DNA of 64,000 nt from a delta proteobacterium NaphS2. Its GTDB lineage: Bacteria > Desulfobacterota > DSM-4660 > Desulfatiglandales > Desulfatiglandaceae. Numbering within the stretch: position 1 is the first letter of the stretch; each line of letters starts with the position of its first letter. The position numbers and the translations under genes were made by a program. A model generated the notes under the pieces. It was given only the letters and a program-made list of their open reading frames with translations. It was not told where the DNA came from and did not search any database. Positions 1 to 8,547 of the stretch are shown in pieces. The DNA is taken from the NCBI GenBank assembly GCA_000179315.1, contig ADZZ01000093.1, positions 1 through 64,000 on the forward strand, in the 5' to 3' direction.

Positions 1-83
1 ACCCAGCGGTTCGACCCGTTTGGCGGACAACAATGGACACGCCGCCTGCGGTATGGTAGCATACCCTTATTCAGGAGCTTCCT

Positions 84-2045
84 TTGAAACCCCTAGTGAT
101 TATTATCGTTGTGATTATTATCGTTCTGTTTTTTTGTTTGGGCCTCATCACTCCCGTCCAGGCGGTAAAGAAGGAGAAACTTCGGGTGGGTATTCGCCCC
201 TATTCTCCCCCATTTTGTTTCTTGAGCAAAGAAGACCACCGCGTGGTCCTGAGGGGCATTGCCATTGATTTTTGGACCCAGCTTGAGAAGCTGCTGCACG
301 TGGATTCGGAATTCGTGAGCACCAGCAGTCTCGAAGAGAGACGGCTGTGGCTGGAACAGGGAGACATTGATGTGGAGTTGTGGGCCATTATGGGAGAGGG
401 GGGTGATGATTTCCTGTATGTGCCAGTAGGCTTTGATTTGAAACAGCGTCTCTTTGTCAATCGGTCCTGCCGGACCGTGGTCTGCGTTCGAGATATCACC
501 CACAAACGCGTCGCCGTTATTTCCGGGGCCCAGTACAAAACCGGTCCGGATAAAGTGAACCCGGACAATGTGGTGAGTGTGCCCTCACCCCTGGAGGCCC
601 TGAATATGCTGAACAGCGGTCTGGTGGACGTGTTTCTTGCCCCCAGTGAACGGGTGGCCCTGTACCTGATCGAACAATACCGACTGGAGCATGTCAAGGC
701 GGTGGGCCTACCTATAAGCACCATACCCCTGGCTTTGGCTGTTCACCCCGGACGAAGGGAACTCTACAGGCGGATTCAGCAGGCCATGGTCACGCTCGAC
801 CGGTTTTCCATTCCTGAAACCATCCGGAAAAAATGGGAGGGCACCTCCTACCGGGGCAGCTTCTGGGACACATATTTAAAGGAATTCCTCATAGCGGCAG
901 CCGCGGTCGTTATCGGGCTTTTGGCCGTTATGCTGTGGAACTATCAGCTGAAATCCAGAGTGCGTCGCATGACCCGGGACCTTGAAACCTCGGGACGTCG
1001 CTATCGAACGCTCATCGAAAGCTCTCCGGATATGTTGTTTGTAGTAGAACAGGACGGCGTGATCAGTCAGGCCAATGACAAGGCCAAAGCGTTCTTTTCA
1101 AATCTCCGAGCCGTAGACGAAAAGGCGGTGCTGCTGAATGATTTGGTGGTGCCCGAAGAAAGAAAGGCTGCGGTGGATTTCCTGGCCCGGGTTTTCGAAA
1201 AACGGATCAGCGAAGGATCCTTCACCCTCACGGACCGGCAGGAAAGAGTAATCGAGGTGGATGTTGCCGCCGTCCGAATACTCAGTGAACATGGCGATCG
1301 CCAACTGGCGTGCTGTTTTGCGAGAGATGTAACTCAGCGAAACAGTATTGAACGGGAGTTGGTTCAGGCGGACCGCATGGCGACCATAGGCAAACTGGCC
1401 GCCGGCGTGGCCCATGAAATCAATAACCCCTTGGGCATCATGCAGGCCAACGTTCAGTTGATTCTCGCCCGCGGCTGGTATGATGAAAGTGCGAAAGAAC
1501 CGTTGGAAGCCATCCGAAGAAATGCCGTACGCGCAGGACAGATTACCAAAGATCTTCTGAATCTGACCCGACCCGGAGATCCCAGACCCACCCATGTGGA
1601 TCTGGTGGAACTGGTGCGCGTGACACTGTCCATGCTCCATCCCCAGTTGAAGCGCATTCGTGTGGACTTTCAGCCCAACCCCGAAGAAATCATTGTTTAT
1701 GCCGATCGCAACCTGTTGCAGCAGGTGCTGGTCAATATTTTACTGAATGCAAAAAACTCCCTTGAAGAGGCTTCAAAGAAAGAAATCCGCATTCGTTTTT
1801 GTGCGATTTGCGAGGAAAACGCGGCCTGTATCCGTATCGAGGATACGGGGCGGGGGATTCCCAGGAAATACCTGAACCGGATTTTCGAACCCTTTTTCAG
1901 CCACGGAAAGGCGGACGGTTTCGGTCTGGGACTATTTATCTCCCGGCGTATCATCGAGAAACACAACGGCATGATCTTTGCTGAATCTGAGAAAGGGAAA
2001 GGTACGCATATCATTATCGAGCTGCCGTTACTGAACACGGCCTGA
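84..2045 (+). CDS. Sensor histidine kinase with periplasmic solute-binding domain
   Basis: Inner-membrane sensor kinase of 653 residues, probably partner of the response regulator 55 bases downstream. Residues 5-27 are a hydrophobic export or anchor segment. Residues 32-255 resemble a family-3 periplasmic solute-binding domain, followed by a membrane helix at 267-286 and a PAS domain at about 303-415. The HisKA helix carries His444 in H-E-I-N-N-P. The ATPase domain shows N-box Asn551 and Asn555, D-T-G-R-G at 587-591 and G-F-G-L-G-L at 612-617. The TTG start is chosen because AGGAG lies six bases upstream. The architecture is seen; the ligand is unknown. Its place ahead of the arylsulfotransferase operon suggests that it senses a small molecule linked to that operon. 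Confidence 0.9.
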   Translation: MKPLVIIIVVIIIVLFFCLGLITPVQAVKKEKLRVGIRPYSPPFCFLSKEDHRVVLRGIAIDFWTQLEKLLHVDSEFVSTSSLEERRLWLEQGDIDVELWAIMGEGGDDFLYVPVGFDLKQRLFVNRSCRTVVCVRDITHKRVAVISGAQYKTGPDKVNPDNVVSVPSPLEALNMLNSGLVDVFLAPSERVALYLIEQYRLEHVKAVGLPISTIPLALAVHPGRRELYRRIQQAMVTLDRFSIPETIRKKWEGTSYRGSFWDTYLKEFLIAAAAVVIGLLAVMLWNYQLKSRVRRMTRDLETSGRRYRTLIESSPDMLFVVEQDGVISQANDKAKAFFSNLRAVDEKAVLLNDLVVPEERKAAVDFLARVFEKRISEGSFTLTDRQERVIEVDVAAVRILSEHGDRQLACCFARDVTQRNSIERELVQADRMATIGKLAAGVAHEINNPLGIMQANVQLILARGWYDESAKEPLEAIRRNAVRAGQITKDLLNLTRPGDPRPTHVDLVELVRVTLSMLHPQLKRIRVDFQPNPEEIIVYADRNLLQQVLVNILLNAKNSLEEASKKEIRIRFCAICEENAACIRIEDTGRGIPRKYLNRIFEPFFSHGKADGFGLGLFISRRIIEKHNGMIFAESEKGKGTHIIIELPLLNTA

Positions 2046-2100
2046 AAACAACCAAAGACAATTCCTCGTGCGCACCGGTCAAAAAGGCGGTTGAGGCATC

Positions 2101-3459
2101 ATGAAAACCAAGATATTATTTGTAGACGATGAACCGGAGTTCCTTCATGTTCTGAAATCCTATTTCTCCATTGAACCCTATGAAATCCAGACCGCAGGGT
2201 CGGCCCAAAAGGCGCTCCGGGTTATGGCGAAAATTCCTTTCGATGTGGTGGTAACGGATATGTCCATGGACCCGGGCATGTCCGGACTGGACCTGCTCCA
2301 GGAAATCCGGCGAACCGATGCCCTCTTGCCGGTGATCATCATGACCGGCGTGGGAACCATCGAAACCGCGGTGGAAGCCATACAGAGCGGTGCCTTTCAC
2401 TATATCACCAAGCCCTTCAACCCACAAGATCTGGAAATTTTGGTGCGTCGGGCCGTGGAAAACGCCCGGCTTCATCGGCGTCTAGTGGAAACCGAAAACC
2501 GCATGGAAGGCCGGAACGGGTATGTCATCGGCCATAACCGCAGAATCCGGGATATCCTGTCCACCATTGACAAGGTTGCCGAATCCGAGGCCCCGATTCT
2601 GCTGACCGGGGAGACGGGGACCGGCAAATCTTTATTTGCACGCCGTGTGCACAAAAAAAGCAGGCGCAGAAACAAACCCTTTATCACCATCGATTGTGCG
2701 GCCCTGACCGAAACCCTTCTGGAAAGCGAACTTTTCGGTCATGTCAAGGGTGCGTTTACCGGTGCCATCAGTGCCAAGAGAGGACTTCTGGAAGAGGCCC
2801 AGAGCGGTACGGTTTTCCTGGATGAAATCGGCGAACTGACTCCTTCCACCCAGGTGAAACTTCTGCGGGCCGTCCAGGAGCGGGAAATTAAACCTGTGGG
2901 GGGCAATCGGCCCATCCATATCGACGTTCGATTTGTATCGGCCACCAGCCGGGACCTGAATTCGGAAATCGAACAAAACCGTTTTCGAGAAGATCTCTAT
3001 TTCCGACTGGCGGTTATCCCGCTCTGTCTTCCCCCTCTGCGGGAGCGAGGCGACGATTTGCCCGAATTCGTGGCCCACTTCGTGGGTATTTTCAATCAAC
3101 GCTACAAGAAATGCGTCACCAATATCAGCCCCACGGTGATGCAGATGCTCGCCCGGTCTCCCTGGAAAGGAAACATTCGGGAACTGGAAAATACCATCGA
3201 ACGTGCGGTTCTCCTTTCCGAAGGCGACACCATTACCCGGTCTTTACTTTTGTTTCCGGATTCAAACTCGGCCCGAGACACGGACCAGGAACATGAGCAG
3301 GGACCTGTTTCCCTCAAACAGGCGGTGATGGACGCTGAAAAAAATGCCATTGTCCAAGTTCTGTCCGAATCCGGTAACAACCGCACGGAAGCGGCCCGAC
3401 GTCTAGGCATCGGCCGCCGCACCCTTTACGATAAAATGACCGCATACGGCCTGGATTGA
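2101..3459 (+). CDS. Sigma-54-dependent response regulator, NtrC family
   Basis: Cytoplasmic transcription activator of 452 residues. The receiver domain (1-120) has acidic residues 9-10, phosphoacceptor Asp53 and Lys104. The AAA+ domain (about 140-375) has Walker A G-E-T-G-T-G-K-S at 170-177, the sigma-54-contacting GAFTGA loop at 217-222 and Walker B with Asp241-Glu242. A Fis-type helix-turn-helix occupies about 425-450. All catalytic motifs are intact, so it should be an active bacterial enhancer-binding protein. It is encoded just after the sensor kinase and just before a well-formed -24/-12 promoter driving the arylsulfotransferase genes, which is the likely target. The pairing and target are inferred from position. 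Confidence 0.95.
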   Translation: MKTKILFVDDEPEFLHVLKSYFSIEPYEIQTAGSAQKALRVMAKIPFDVVVTDMSMDPGMSGLDLLQEIRRTDALLPVIIMTGVGTIETAVEAIQSGAFHYITKPFNPQDLEILVRRAVENARLHRRLVETENRMEGRNGYVIGHNRRIRDILSTIDKVAESEAPILLTGETGTGKSLFARRVHKKSRRRNKPFITIDCAALTETLLESELFGHVKGAFTGAISAKRGLLEEAQSGTVFLDEIGELTPSTQVKLLRAVQEREIKPVGGNRPIHIDVRFVSATSRDLNSEIEQNRFREDLYFRLAVIPLCLPPLRERGDDLPEFVAHFVGIFNQRYKKCVTNISPTVMQMLARSPWKGNIRELENTIERAVLLSEGDTITRSLLLFPDSNSARDTDQEHEQGPVSLKQAVMDAEKNAIVQVLSESGNNRTEAARRLGIGRRTLYDKMTAYGLD

Positions 3460-3476
3460 GTCTTTTTTAAAAGACT
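3459..3476 (+). terminator. Possible weak terminator hairpin
   Basis: AGTCTTTT and AAAAGACT form perfect 8-bp arms around a two-base loop, starting at the last base of the regulator stop codon. No T tract follows, so it may be only a stem-loop separating the two-component genes from the sigma-54 promoter. Confidence 0.35.
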
Positions 3477-3519
3477 TGAACATTCATGTGCGACTCACCA
3501 CCCAACAGCCGTAAAACCA

Positions 3520-3535
3520 GTGCGGTATTTCGCAC
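3520..3535. promoter_or_regulatory. Candidate enhancer (upstream activating) site
   Basis: GTGCG and CGCAC form a perfect inverted repeat with a 6-base spacer, centred about 119 bases upstream of the predicted start of transcription. That is the usual distance for an NtrC-family activator. A second half-site, TGTGCG, lies at 3488-3493. The regulator encoded upstream is the obvious candidate to bind; this is inferred from position. Confidence 0.5.
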
Positions 3536-3619
3536 AATCACATAACCACATCCTCCCGCAGCACGGTGAATCCTCGATAACATTCTGTTATTAAATGTAT
3601 TTCTGTTATATTCTTGTCA

Positions 3620-3636
3620 TAGGCATATCTCTTGCA
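3620..3636 (+). promoter_or_regulatory. Sigma-54 (-24/-12) promoter of the arylsulfotransferase operon
   Basis: The sequence TAGGCATATCTCTTGCA places GG (3622-3623) and GC (3634-3635) exactly ten bases apart, with the TTGC -12 box intact. This is the defining spacing of RpoN promoters. Transcription would start near 3646, leaving a leader of about 70 bases before the first arylsulfotransferase. The neighbouring NtrC-type gene with an intact GAFTGA loop makes the assignment stronger. Confidence 0.75.
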
Positions 3637-3715
3637 TCATTCCAGCAGACAATAAATCCTCGAGGCAATTGTCAACCGTTTTTTCGAACCCACCTCAGTA
3701 GAAAGGAGTCACTTT

Positions 3716-5161
3716 ATGAGAAAATTCATGATCGGCGTTTCACTGTTTCTTTTACTGGCAACCGTTGCCGTACCGGCTGCGGCCCTGGAATCCATGGCGC
3801 TGCCAACGGGAGTTCTGCTGTACAACCCTGACAAAACTTACGAGGGGTATACCCTGATTCCCCCCACGGGCGTCAAAACCTGCTATTTGATTAATATGGA
3901 AGGGGACGTGGTCCATTCCTGGGACCTGGAATACCCCCCCGGCCTGCACGGCCAACTGCTGGAGAACGGGAACCTGCTCATCGCAGGCGTGGTAACACCT
4001 AAGATAAACCAGATCGGCGGCCACGGCGGTATTGTTCAGGAATACACCTGGGACGGCAAAAAAGTGTGGGAGTACAAGCTGTATTCCAAGGACATGGTTC
4101 AGCATCACACCTTTTTTCGTATGCCCAACGGCAACACCCTGATTCTGGGCTGGGAAGCGAAAAGCCGCGATGAGGGAATCGCCAAAGGCCGGAATCCGAA
4201 CACCGTTCCGAAGGTGGTGAAATACCATGGGAAGGATCACACGCGTTTCTGGGTGGATTTTATCAGGGAAGTCAACCGCAACGGCGAGACAGTCTGGGAA
4301 TGGCATGCATGGGACCACATTGGAACCGGATACGATAAACTGGATATCAATTACAAACTGCCCGAAGGCGTGGGCGGTCTTTATCCCAACTTCGACTGGA
4401 CCCATTTCAACACCGTGGGCTACATTCCCGAGACGGATCAGATTATCCTGAACAGCCGCAACTTTGCCGAATTCTATCTGATCAATCACAAGACCGGTAA
4501 AATTGAATACCGCTGGGGCAATCCCACCGCCTGGGATCCAAAAGCGAAAAAACCGGGATGGTATGACAACGGGGATCAGATTGTATGGGGTTCTCATCAT
4601 GCCAACTACATCGGAAACAACCACATTACGATTTTTGACAACGGTTCTTCGCGCGCCACAGGCCCGCGTTCCTCCGCCGTTGAAGTGGATCTCAAGACCG
4701 GCGACATCGTGTGGCAATACACCTCCAACAACGACAGCAATTTCTATTCGTTCCGCCAGGGAGCGGTCCAGCGACTGGCCAACGGCAATACCCTCATTAC
4801 CTCCACAGACGAAGGCCATATCTTTGAAGTCACCAAAGACAAGGAAGTGGTCTGGGATTTTGTCAATCCCATCCTCTTTGCCAGCAAGAAAAAATACACG
4901 TGTGTGCTGACCGATAGAGAAGAGGCTTTCAAGGCACTGGGTCATGATTTCATGAAAAACATGGTTCACCGGGCCTATCGTTACGGCAAGGGCTATCCGG
5001 CTTTTAAAGGCAGGGATTTGAGTGTCAAACGCGAACTGGCCGAGGGCTGTCCCAAGTTTTTCAAGGTGTACAAAATGGGGGCCAAACTCGAAGTAAAGGC
5101 ACCCGAAGCGGCTGCTGAGTCCGATTCCGGTGACGGCCCGCAGATGATGCACGCATACTAG
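3716..5161 (+). CDS. Exported arylsulfotransferase-family protein (Sec signal)
   Basis: Periplasmic protein of 481 residues resembling arylsulfate sulfotransferases (ASST), beta-propeller enzymes that move sulfate from one phenolic ester to another phenol. A Sec signal peptide covers residues 1-23, ending in A-A-A. Repeated blade motifs of the type W-E-(Y/W) and N-G-N-T-L-I are visible. Conserved His pairs occur at 130-131 and 294-295, with His230 and His303 in family-like contexts. Cysteines are at 56, 396 and 445. AAAGGAG precedes the ATG. It is the first gene after the sigma-54 promoter and lies 44 bases before a paralogue. The donor and acceptor are unknown, and a related non-sulfotransferase propeller remains possible. 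Confidence 0.8.
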   Translation: MRKFMIGVSLFLLLATVAVPAAALESMALPTGVLLYNPDKTYEGYTLIPPTGVKTCYLINMEGDVVHSWDLEYPPGLHGQLLENGNLLIAGVVTPKINQIGGHGGIVQEYTWDGKKVWEYKLYSKDMVQHHTFFRMPNGNTLILGWEAKSRDEGIAKGRNPNTVPKVVKYHGKDHTRFWVDFIREVNRNGETVWEWHAWDHIGTGYDKLDINYKLPEGVGGLYPNFDWTHFNTVGYIPETDQIILNSRNFAEFYLINHKTGKIEYRWGNPTAWDPKAKKPGWYDNGDQIVWGSHHANYIGNNHITIFDNGSSRATGPRSSAVEVDLKTGDIVWQYTSNNDSNFYSFRQGAVQRLANGNTLITSTDEGHIFEVTKDKEVVWDFVNPILFASKKKYTCVLTDREEAFKALGHDFMKNMVHRAYRYGKGYPAFKGRDLSVKRELAEGCPKFFKVYKMGAKLEVKAPEAAAESDSGDGPQMMHAY

Positions 5162-5205
5162 AATCAGACCCCGTTTGAAGACCTAAATATAAGGAGTTAA
5201 CTGTT

Positions 5206-6651
5206 ATGAAGCGTAGAACGTTTTTGAAAGGTCTGGGCGGTGCCGTGGCATTTGCCGTGCTTCTGCCGCTCACATCCTGGGCTTTCCCCACGGTGTTCCC
5301 TCACGGGACCACCATTTATAAACCCGACAAGTGTTGGAACGGCTACACGGTTTTCGGCACCGAGGTGCCCGATGAAGGCACCGTGCTCATCGACATGAAC
5401 GGCACCGTGGTCAAGCAATGGAAAGATATCTGCCAGGCCGAACATCCGCCCAAAATGCTCAGAGGGGGCTATCTGGCCGGGACCAAGCGTCCGAAACCGG
5501 ATAAGAAAGGCCGCCTTTGGGGGGATGAACACTCCACCGACTGGGTGGTGGTGGACTGGGATGGAAAGGTGGTGCGCAAGGTGGACAAAGCCGGCATGCA
5601 CCATGACTACCAGTTTGAAGGCAACCCGGTGGGCTATCATGTTCCCGGAAGACCGGTGGACAACTACAACGGCAAGGTGCTGATCCTGAGCCACAAGATG
5701 GCCAAGAATCCCGCCATTACCAAATACCCGCTGTACGACGACTACATCGTCGAGGTGGACAAGGATAACAAGGTGGTGTGGGAGTGGCTGGCCAGCGAGC
5801 ACTTTGATGAAATGAATTTTCCTCCCGAGGTCAAAAAGACCCTGGCCAAGTATCCGACCTATTCCATGACCCGGACCCCCGGGGTCAAGGGCGGAGACTG
5901 GATCCACGTCAATTCGGCCTCGTATCTGGGCCCCAACAAGTGGTATGATGAAGACCCGGTGAAGTACGCGATGTTCAATCCTGAAAACATCATCATCAGT
6001 AACCGTCAAACCAATACCAGTAATATTATCGACAAGAAGACCGGAAAGATCGTTTGGCAGATCGGTCCCCTCTACTACCGCGATTCCGAATTCGTTTTCA
6101 ACGGGAAACCGGTCAAAGGGGCCTACAAAAAGCTGGAGCAGATCATCGGTCAGCACCACACCCATATGATCCCCAAGGGGCTGCCGGGTGAAGGCAATAT
6201 CCTGGTCTATGACAACGGCGGATACGCCGGCTACGGTCCCCGCAACCCAGGTGCTCACTGGGGTTGGTCGGACGCTCGCCGGGATTATTCCCGAGTAGTG
6301 GAATTCGACCCCACAACCCTGAAGGTGGTCTGGGAGCACTCGGCAAAGACCATGGGCCTGAGGAACAAATATCAATTTTACTCAGACTATGTGAGCAGTG
6401 CCCAACGGCTGCCCAACGGCAACACCCTGATCACCAACGGCGCCGTGGGCCAGTTCCAGGAGGTCACCCCGGATCATGAAATCGTCTGGGAATACATCAG
6501 CCCTTATTATACCCAAAACGGCAATTACAACCTGGTGTATCGGGCATACCGGATTCCCTATGACTACGTTCCCCAGCTTGAGAAACCCGAAGAACTCTCA
6601 GTGATTCCCCCGGATCGAACCCTGTTTCGGATCGAACCGACGAAAAAGTAA
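5206..6651 (+). CDS. Exported arylsulfotransferase-family protein (Tat signal)
   Basis: Second ASST-like propeller of 481 residues, paralogous to the gene before it but clearly diverged. The N-terminus K-R-R-T-F-L-K followed by a hydrophobic stretch is a twin-arginine signal, so this copy should be exported folded, unlike its Sec-type neighbour. His132-133, D-W-I-H (231-234) and Q-H-H-T-H (316-320) correspond to the His-rich segments of the family. N-G-N-T-L-I blade motifs recur near residues 405-411. Only two cysteines (43 and 76) are visible in the N-terminal region. TAAGGAG precedes the ATG. Same operon as the first copy. The reaction is inferred from the family. Confidence 0.8.
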   Translation: MKRRTFLKGLGGAVAFAVLLPLTSWAFPTVFPHGTTIYKPDKCWNGYTVFGTEVPDEGTVLIDMNGTVVKQWKDICQAEHPPKMLRGGYLAGTKRPKPDKKGRLWGDEHSTDWVVVDWDGKVVRKVDKAGMHHDYQFEGNPVGYHVPGRPVDNYNGKVLILSHKMAKNPAITKYPLYDDYIVEVDKDNKVVWEWLASEHFDEMNFPPEVKKTLAKYPTYSMTRTPGVKGGDWIHVNSASYLGPNKWYDEDPVKYAMFNPENIIISNRQTNTSNIIDKKTGKIVWQIGPLYYRDSEFVFNGKPVKGAYKKLEQIIGQHHTHMIPKGLPGEGNILVYDNGGYAGYGPRNPGAHWGWSDARRDYSRVVEFDPTTLKVVWEHSAKTMGLRNKYQFYSDYVSSAQRLPNGNTLITNGAVGQFQEVTPDHEIVWEYISPYYTQNGNYNLVYRAYRIPYDYVPQLEKPEELSVIPPDRTLFRIEPTKK

Positions 6652-6662
6652 CGCGAAACCGA

Positions 6663-6687
6663 GGTCGTCGACAGATCGTCGGCGACC
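6663..6687 (+). other. Intercistronic stem-loop
   Basis: GGTCG (6663-6667) and CGACC (6683-6687) can pair, with further CG-rich pairing inside, between the second arylsulfotransferase and the helix-hairpin-helix gene. No T tract follows, so it may affect processing or stability of the message rather than terminate it. Confidence 0.3.
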
Positions 6688-6708
6688 CCTTACAAAGGAG
6701 ATGAAGAC

Positions 6709-7047
6709 ATGAAAACACCCATGCGTATGCTGATGACTCTTGGCGCTGCCATGCTGTTTGCGATGATTGTGGCCGGTCCCACCATGGCAGAGGACAAAAT
6801 CATCAGCTTCAACAAGGCCACGGTGGAACAGCTCATGGCCATTGAATCCGTTGAAATCCCAAAGGAACTGGCGGAGAATATTGTGTCCTATCGCGAAAAG
6901 AACGGTCCCTTTAAGCGCGCCACGGACCTGCTGAAGGTCCCTGGAATGACCCAGGACTATCTGGAAGAGCTGAACCCACAGGAGGTAGATGGGGATGTGG
7001 TTTACGATCCCGACGCCCCACCGGCCCTGGCGCCCTCCAAGTGCTAA
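6709..7047 (+). CDS. Exported helix-hairpin-helix (ComEA-like) protein
   Basis: Small protein of 112 residues with a Sec signal peptide (about 1-27, cleavage after T-M-A). A ComEA-type helix-hairpin-helix module follows at residues 34-90, recognisable by F-N-K-A-T-V-E-Q-L, the I-V-S-Y-R-E-K-N-G-P-F segment and L-L-K-V-P-G-M. The tail is acidic and proline-rich and ends in Cys. In ComEA this fold binds DNA during uptake, but no competence gene is nearby. As the last gene of the operon, with AAAGGAG before its ATG, it is co-expressed with the arylsulfotransferases. Its role there is unknown; a protein-protein or structural role is as likely as DNA binding. Confidence 0.8.
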   Translation: MKTPMRMLMTLGAAMLFAMIVAGPTMAEDKIISFNKATVEQLMAIESVEIPKELAENIVSYREKNGPFKRATDLLKVPGMTQDYLEELNPQEVDGDVVYDPDAPPALAPSKC

Positions 7048-7072
7048 GATCTACGCGTACAGAGATCTTTTT
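7046..7072 (+). terminator. Rho-independent terminator of the arylsulfotransferase operon
   Basis: AAGATCT (7046-7052) pairs with AGATCTT (7063-7069) around a 10-base loop, and the second arm runs into TTTTT. It begins inside the stop codon of the last gene. Further on, AGCCCTAT (7087-7094) and ATAGGGCT (7136-7143) form a wider inverted repeat enclosing a short direct repeat of AGAGCAACA. Confidence 0.6.
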
Positions 7073-7229
7073 GGGATTTGTCATTAAGCCCTATTTGTTT
7101 TTCTCTATGACCGTTAAGAGCAACAAGAGCAACAGATAGGGCTATGGTGTCTTCTAATTCATCACCCGTTTTTGTCCCACAAAATCTGACGCCGAACGTC
7201 CATGCTATGTATAGAGATGAAAAGGAGAT

Positions 7230-8492
7230 TCAATCTGTAGAGGTCAAATCCTTTGAAATGCTCAGATGGAAGGTTGCCCCGCGGGTTACATGGGAGTCTG
7301 CCCATGCCCGTCCGTTATGCCTTTCCGCCACTTCTCTCACGATGGCCAGACCCAATCCCGATCCGGAGATCCCCGCTGAAGCGCCTCTTCTCTGAAACCG
7401 CTCAAAAATCTTCTCCTGATCTGCTTTTTCGATGCCCGGGCCATCGTCGCTGAAGGTCAGGACGTGGAATTTCGAGTCCTCGCTATATCCGATCCTGATG
7501 TTATGGAGATTTTCCCCGCCATATTTCAGACTATTTTCAACCAGGTTTCTGAAAACCCTTATCATGGCCATTTTATCCGCCACAATTTCAGGAAGGTCTT
7601 TTGCTTCCGACCACACAACGCCACGCTGTTTGAGCAAGGATGAAAATTCTTTCCGGATCTCTTTCGTAACCTCTTTGATTTTCGTTTTTTCGAAAATCAT
7701 CGGCGCTTCCTTGGTGGCGATAAATGCGTTGAGATTTTCCACCAGTGTGACCATCTGCTCGGAAGTTTTCAGAATCTGCCGGCAATAGGTTCGACCCCGC
7801 TCATCCAGTTGTTCACCATACTTTTTCTCAAGGAGCCGGGTCAGACCGTAAACGCCGATGGCCGGACTCTTTAAGTCATGGGCCATGGAATAGGTGAAAA
7901 ATTCGATTGTGTCCTGTTTCTCCTTCAGTTTTTCGATGGTGCGTCTAAGGTCCCCGTAAAGTGCCGCACTGTTTACCGCAATGGCGATCTGATTTCCTAC
8001 GGCAGTGAGAAGGTCGATTTTGTCCGGATCCAATTGGATCACCTCGCTACTTGCCACGTTCATAACGCCCCCCACTTTGTTTCGCGAAATCAGCGGCACG
8101 CAGATATCGATTAAAAGACCTTTATCTGCAAGAAGTGTCGCTCTTTTTTTGTCCTGAAGTTGGGAAACATATTGTGCTATGAAAGACTTGGTTCGTGCCG
8201 CCTTACCGGTAAAGCCCTCACTGATATGAACTTTTTCAAGACCTTTTGCTTCTATGCCTTTGTGTGCTGCCAGATAGAGGTATTCCTGGCTCTCATCCAT
8301 GAGGTAAATTCTTCCAAACTGCAGATGAAAGTATTCCAGCACACTGGAAAGGGCACCCTTTAGAAGTTTTTCGAGTTCCATGGGGATGGCCAGAAAGTTG
8401 CTCATATCAATCAAAAGAGAAAGCGCCTTGTTTCTTTTTTTCAACTTGGGCGCGCTCAACTTTACGGAAATAAATTGCTTGTCACGCAGCAT
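7230..8492 (-). CDS. GAF-domain sensor histidine kinase
   Basis: Soluble histidine kinase of 420 residues. A GAF sensor domain (about 30-177) is followed by a coiled linker, a HisKA helix with His205 in M-A-H-D-L-K-S-P, and an HATPase domain with N-box Asn316 and Asn320, D-D-G-P-G around 349-353 and G-S-G-L-G-L around 377-382. There is no membrane segment, so the signal is presumably cytoplasmic. No response regulator lies beside it, so its partner is elsewhere. The gene follows the universal stress protein gene on the same strand, 55 bases after its stop, and the two may be co-transcribed. Confidence 0.9.
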   Translation of the reverse strand: MLRDKQFISVKLSAPKLKKRNKALSLLIDMSNFLAIPMELEKLLKGALSSVLEYFHLQFGRIYLMDESQEYLYLAAHKGIEAKGLEKVHISEGFTGKAARTKSFIAQYVSQLQDKKRATLLADKGLLIDICVPLISRNKVGGVMNVASSEVIQLDPDKIDLLTAVGNQIAIAVNSAALYGDLRRTIEKLKEKQDTIEFFTYSMAHDLKSPAIGVYGLTRLLEKKYGEQLDERGRTYCRQILKTSEQMVTLVENLNAFIATKEAPMIFEKTKIKEVTKEIRKEFSSLLKQRGVVWSEAKDLPEIVADKMAMIRVFRNLVENSLKYGGENLHNIRIGYSEDSKFHVLTFSDDGPGIEKADQEKIFERFQRRGASAGISGSGLGLAIVREVAERHNGRAWADSHVTRGATFHLSISKDLTSTD

Positions 8493-8547
8493 GAAGGCCT
8501 CACCCCGATTCTGTCAAAAACGCCGGTAAAGCTGAAAGTGTATTCAT

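Noticed and set aside
3752-5152. 466-codon frame antisense to the first arylsulfotransferase
   Set aside because: It lies fully inside a gene with signal peptide, ribosome site and family motifs on the other strand; no ribosome site or known motif of its own.
5197-6375. 392-codon frame antisense to the second arylsulfotransferase
   Set aside because: Same reason; composition is that of a shadow frame, rich in His, Val and Gly from the opposite codons.
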